A stretch of 11,389 nucleotides of DNA, from the NCBI GenBank assembly GCA_023248785.1, contig JAHFDX010000058.1, forward strand, positions 1 to 11,389. The letters run 5' to 3'. Shown here one piece after another: positions 9,494-11,389 of this stretch. The position numbers and the translations under genes were made by a program. The first letter of the stretch is position 1, and each line of letters begins with the position of its first letter. A model generated the notes under the pieces. That model did not search any database. It saw only the letters and a list, made by a program, of their open reading frames with translations, and was not told the origin of the DNA. The DNA is from Myxococcales bacterium (GTDB taxonomy: Bacteria; Myxococcota_A; Polyangia; Polyangiales; Polyangiaceae).

Positions 9494-11389
9494 TTACTCC
9501 TCTGCCGCGTGATCGACGCTTCGAATCCCCGGCGCTTCGACGAGCTCGATGTTCAAGCAGAGCGCCTGAAGTTCCTTGATGAGAACGTTGAAGCTCTCCG
9601 GAAGTCCTGGCTCGAGCTTGAAGTCGCCCTTCACGATCGATTCGTACATGCGCGTACGACCCATGACGTCGTCGCTCTTGACGGTCAAAAACTCTTGAAG
9701 CGCAAACGCCGTTCCGTACGCTTCCATCGCCCAGACTTCCATTTCACCGAGACGCTGACCACCGAACTGCGCCTTTCCACCGAGCGGCTGCTGGGTGACG
9801 AGCGAGTACGGTCCGATCGAGCGCGCGTGGATCTTGTCGTCGACCAGGTGGTGAAGCTTCAGCATATACATAATGCCGACGGTTACTTCTTGGTCGAACG
9901 CCTCACCCGTGCGGCCGTCGAAGAGCACCGTCTGTCCGCTGGTTGGGAGACCCGCGAGCGTGAGTGCTTCCTTAATCGCCTCCTCGCGGGCTCCGTCGAA
10001 GACGGGGCTCGCGTAGTGGATGCCAGTGCGAAGCTTATTCGAGAGATGCTTCACATCCTCGTCTGACAACTTCGCAATGACGGCACGAAGATCTTCGTCA
10101 CCGTCGTAGATCTTGACGATGTGATCTCGCAGTGCCTGCGTGCTGAACTTGTGATCCAGCATGTACTGGATTTGCCAGCCGAGAGCCTGGGCTCCCCACC
10201 CAAGATGCGTTTCCAGAATCTGACCGACGTTCATACGCGACGGAACGCCGAGCGGGTTGAGCACGATGTCAACCGGACGGCCGTCTTGCAAATACGGCAT
10301 GTCTTCTTCAGGAAGGATGCGCGAGACGACACCCTTATTTCCGTGGCGCCCTGCCATCTTGTCGCCAACCTGAAGCTTGCGCTTGATGGCGATGTAGACC
10401 TTCACCATCTTGATAACGCCCGGTGGCAGTTCGTCGCCCTTCGAAAGGCGATCGATTTTGTCGCGGAAGTGCTCTTCGCGCAGCTGAACGATCTCTTCGA
10501 GTTCCTTCAGCTTGGACGCGATCGCCTCCGCACCCGCAACCGGGAGCTCGCCCCAGTACTTGCGCGGAACGTTTTCGAGGGCTTCCTCGTCCAGTGGAAT
10601 GCCCTTCTGCAGAAGCACCTTGCCCTTGTCATCCACCAGCTTGCCGGTTGCCGTTTCGCCGAGCACTTGCTTTTTGATCTGGCGGAAGAATGAATCGCGA
10701 AGGATCTTAATTTCTTCGTCGCGAATGCGCTCGAGGCGAATGCGCTCTTGGTCTTCGATGTCCTTCGATCGCTCGTCCTTCTCGGTACCCTTGCGTGAGA
10801 ACACGCGCGCGTTGATGACGATGCCGCCAACCCCCGGGGGAACGCGAAGCGAAGTATCGCGAACATCGCCCGCTTTTTCGCCGAAGATTGCTCGAAGAAG
10901 CTTCTCTTCGGGGGAGAGTTGCGTCTCACCCTTAGGCGTGATCTTGCCGACAAGGATGTCGCCAGGATTCACTTCCGCGCCGATGCGTACGATGCCGGAT
11001 TCGTCGAGGTCTTTCAGACCCTCTTCACCGACATTTGGGATGTCACGCGTGATCTCTTCTTTGCCGAGCTTTGTGTCTCGGGCGACGCACTCGAACTCCT
11101 CGATGTGAATCGATGTGAATACGTCTTCCTTCGCGATTCGTTCAGAGATGAGGATCGAATCTTCAAAGTTAAACCCTTGCCACGGCATGAACGCCACAAG
11201 CACGTTCTGGCCCATGGCGAGCTCACCCATGTCGCAGCTCGGACCGTCGGCAAGAACGTCAGCAGCCTTGACCCGTTCGCCCGCACGCACGACCGGCTTC
11301 TGGTTGAATGCCGTCGACTGGTTCGAGCGTTGGTACTTGTAAAGCGTGTAGATGTCGGGGATTTCCGCCCTGTCGCTGTCCGGACGATC
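9494..11389 (-). CDS. rpoB: DNA-directed RNA polymerase subunit beta, C-terminal part (runs off the right edge)
   Basis: These are the last 631 residues of the beta subunit; the frame is open through 11389, so the start lies outside the window. In E. coli RpoB (1342 residues) the matching part begins near residue 740-750. Visible landmarks in order are YKYQRSNQSTAFNQKPV, the VAFMPWQGFNFEDSILISER block next to the active site, DTKLGKEEITRDIPNVGEEG, and SPEEKLLRAIFGEKAGDVRD. Further on are GDKMAGRHGNKGVVSRILP (about 10371-10325) with the two conserved lysines that contact RNA and substrate, and near the C-terminus RLGEMEVWAMEAYGTAFALQ, which interacts with beta'. The chain ends in DHAAEE before TAA. 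The rifampicin-pocket clusters are upstream of the window. It is co-directional with rpoC, which follows after 100 nt, as in almost all bacteria. Confidence 0.99.
   Translation of the reverse strand, partial: DRPDSDRAEIPDIYTLYKYQRSNQSTAFNQKPVVRAGERVKAADVLADGPSCDMGELAMGQNVLVAFMPWQGFNFEDSILISERIAKEDVFTSIHIEEFECVARDTKLGKEEITRDIPNVGEEGLKDLDESGIVRIGAEVNPGDILVGKITPKGETQLSPEEKLLRAIFGEKAGDVRDTSLRVPPGVGGIVINARVFSRKGTEKDERSKDIEDQERIRLERIRDEEIKILRDSFFRQIKKQVLGETATGKLVDDKGKVLLQKGIPLDEEALENVPRKYWGELPVAGAEAIASKLKELEEIVQLREEHFRDKIDRLSKGDELPPGVIKMVKVYIAIKRKLQVGDKMAGRHGNKGVVSRILPEEDMPYLQDGRPVDIVLNPLGVPSRMNVGQILETHLGWGAQALGWQIQYMLDHKFSTQALRDHIVKIYDGDEDLRAVIAKLSDEDVKHLSNKLRTGIHYASPVFDGAREEAIKEALTLAGLPTSGQTVLFDGRTGEAFDQEVTVGIMYMLKLHHLVDDKIHARSIGPYSLVTQQPLGGKAQFGGQRLGEMEVWAMEAYGTAFALQEFLTVKSDDVMGRTRMYESIVKGDFKLEPGLPESFNVLIKELQALCLNIELVEAPGIRSVDHAAEE

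Overview
The window is dominated by the 3' half of a bacterial RNA polymerase operon on the minus strand: the C-terminal part of rpoB (right edge) followed by a complete rpoC. To their left lie lineage-specific genes, nearly all of which appear to encode secreted lipoproteins. The polymerase subunits are of proteobacterial/deltaproteobacterial type, with a large insertion in the RpoC trigger loop. The flanking proteins have short lipobox signals followed by Asp/Gly/Ala/Ser-rich linkers, and one carries an RCC1-type repeat. This combination fits Myxococcota (Polyangia-like). That placement is an inference from protein style, not from a phylogeny.

Layout, left to right. Positions 1-267 (minus) hold the N-terminal end of a lipoprotein whose mature part opens like a serine beta-lactamase/D-Ala-D-Ala carboxypeptidase family protein. 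It is divergent from a plus-strand lipoprotein of unknown function (341-1198), and the two share a 73-bp spacer with an AT-rich -10-like box. Convergent to that is a minus-strand gene pair read from 4334 down to 1226: first an alpha/alpha-toroid lipoprotein with an N-terminal motif resembling the PcRGLX/YetA RIFT-barrel domain, then an overlapping gene for a right-handed parallel beta-helix lipoprotein. Both folds recur in polysaccharide lyases, so the pair plausibly acts on one polysaccharide at the cell surface. A 256-bp gap follows, then a short plus-strand ORF (4591-5091) that looks like a shrunken RCC1-repeat lipoprotein with little more than one propeller blade, possibly a decaying gene.

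Between that ORF and rpoC is a clear hairpin plus T-run that terminates the rpoBC transcript. rpoC (5155-9393) is complete with all catalytic and zinc-binding motifs. The 100-nt rpoB-rpoC spacer contains a long, nearly perfect hairpin (9444-9486) without a T-run, flanked by an 11-bp imperfect direct repeat. This is the most unexpected non-coding structure in the window.

No tRNA, rRNA, CRISPR array, transposase or defence gene was seen. The best candidate for something under-described is the overlapping toroid/beta-helix lipoprotein pair. The rpoBC region is ordinary apart from the spacer hairpin.
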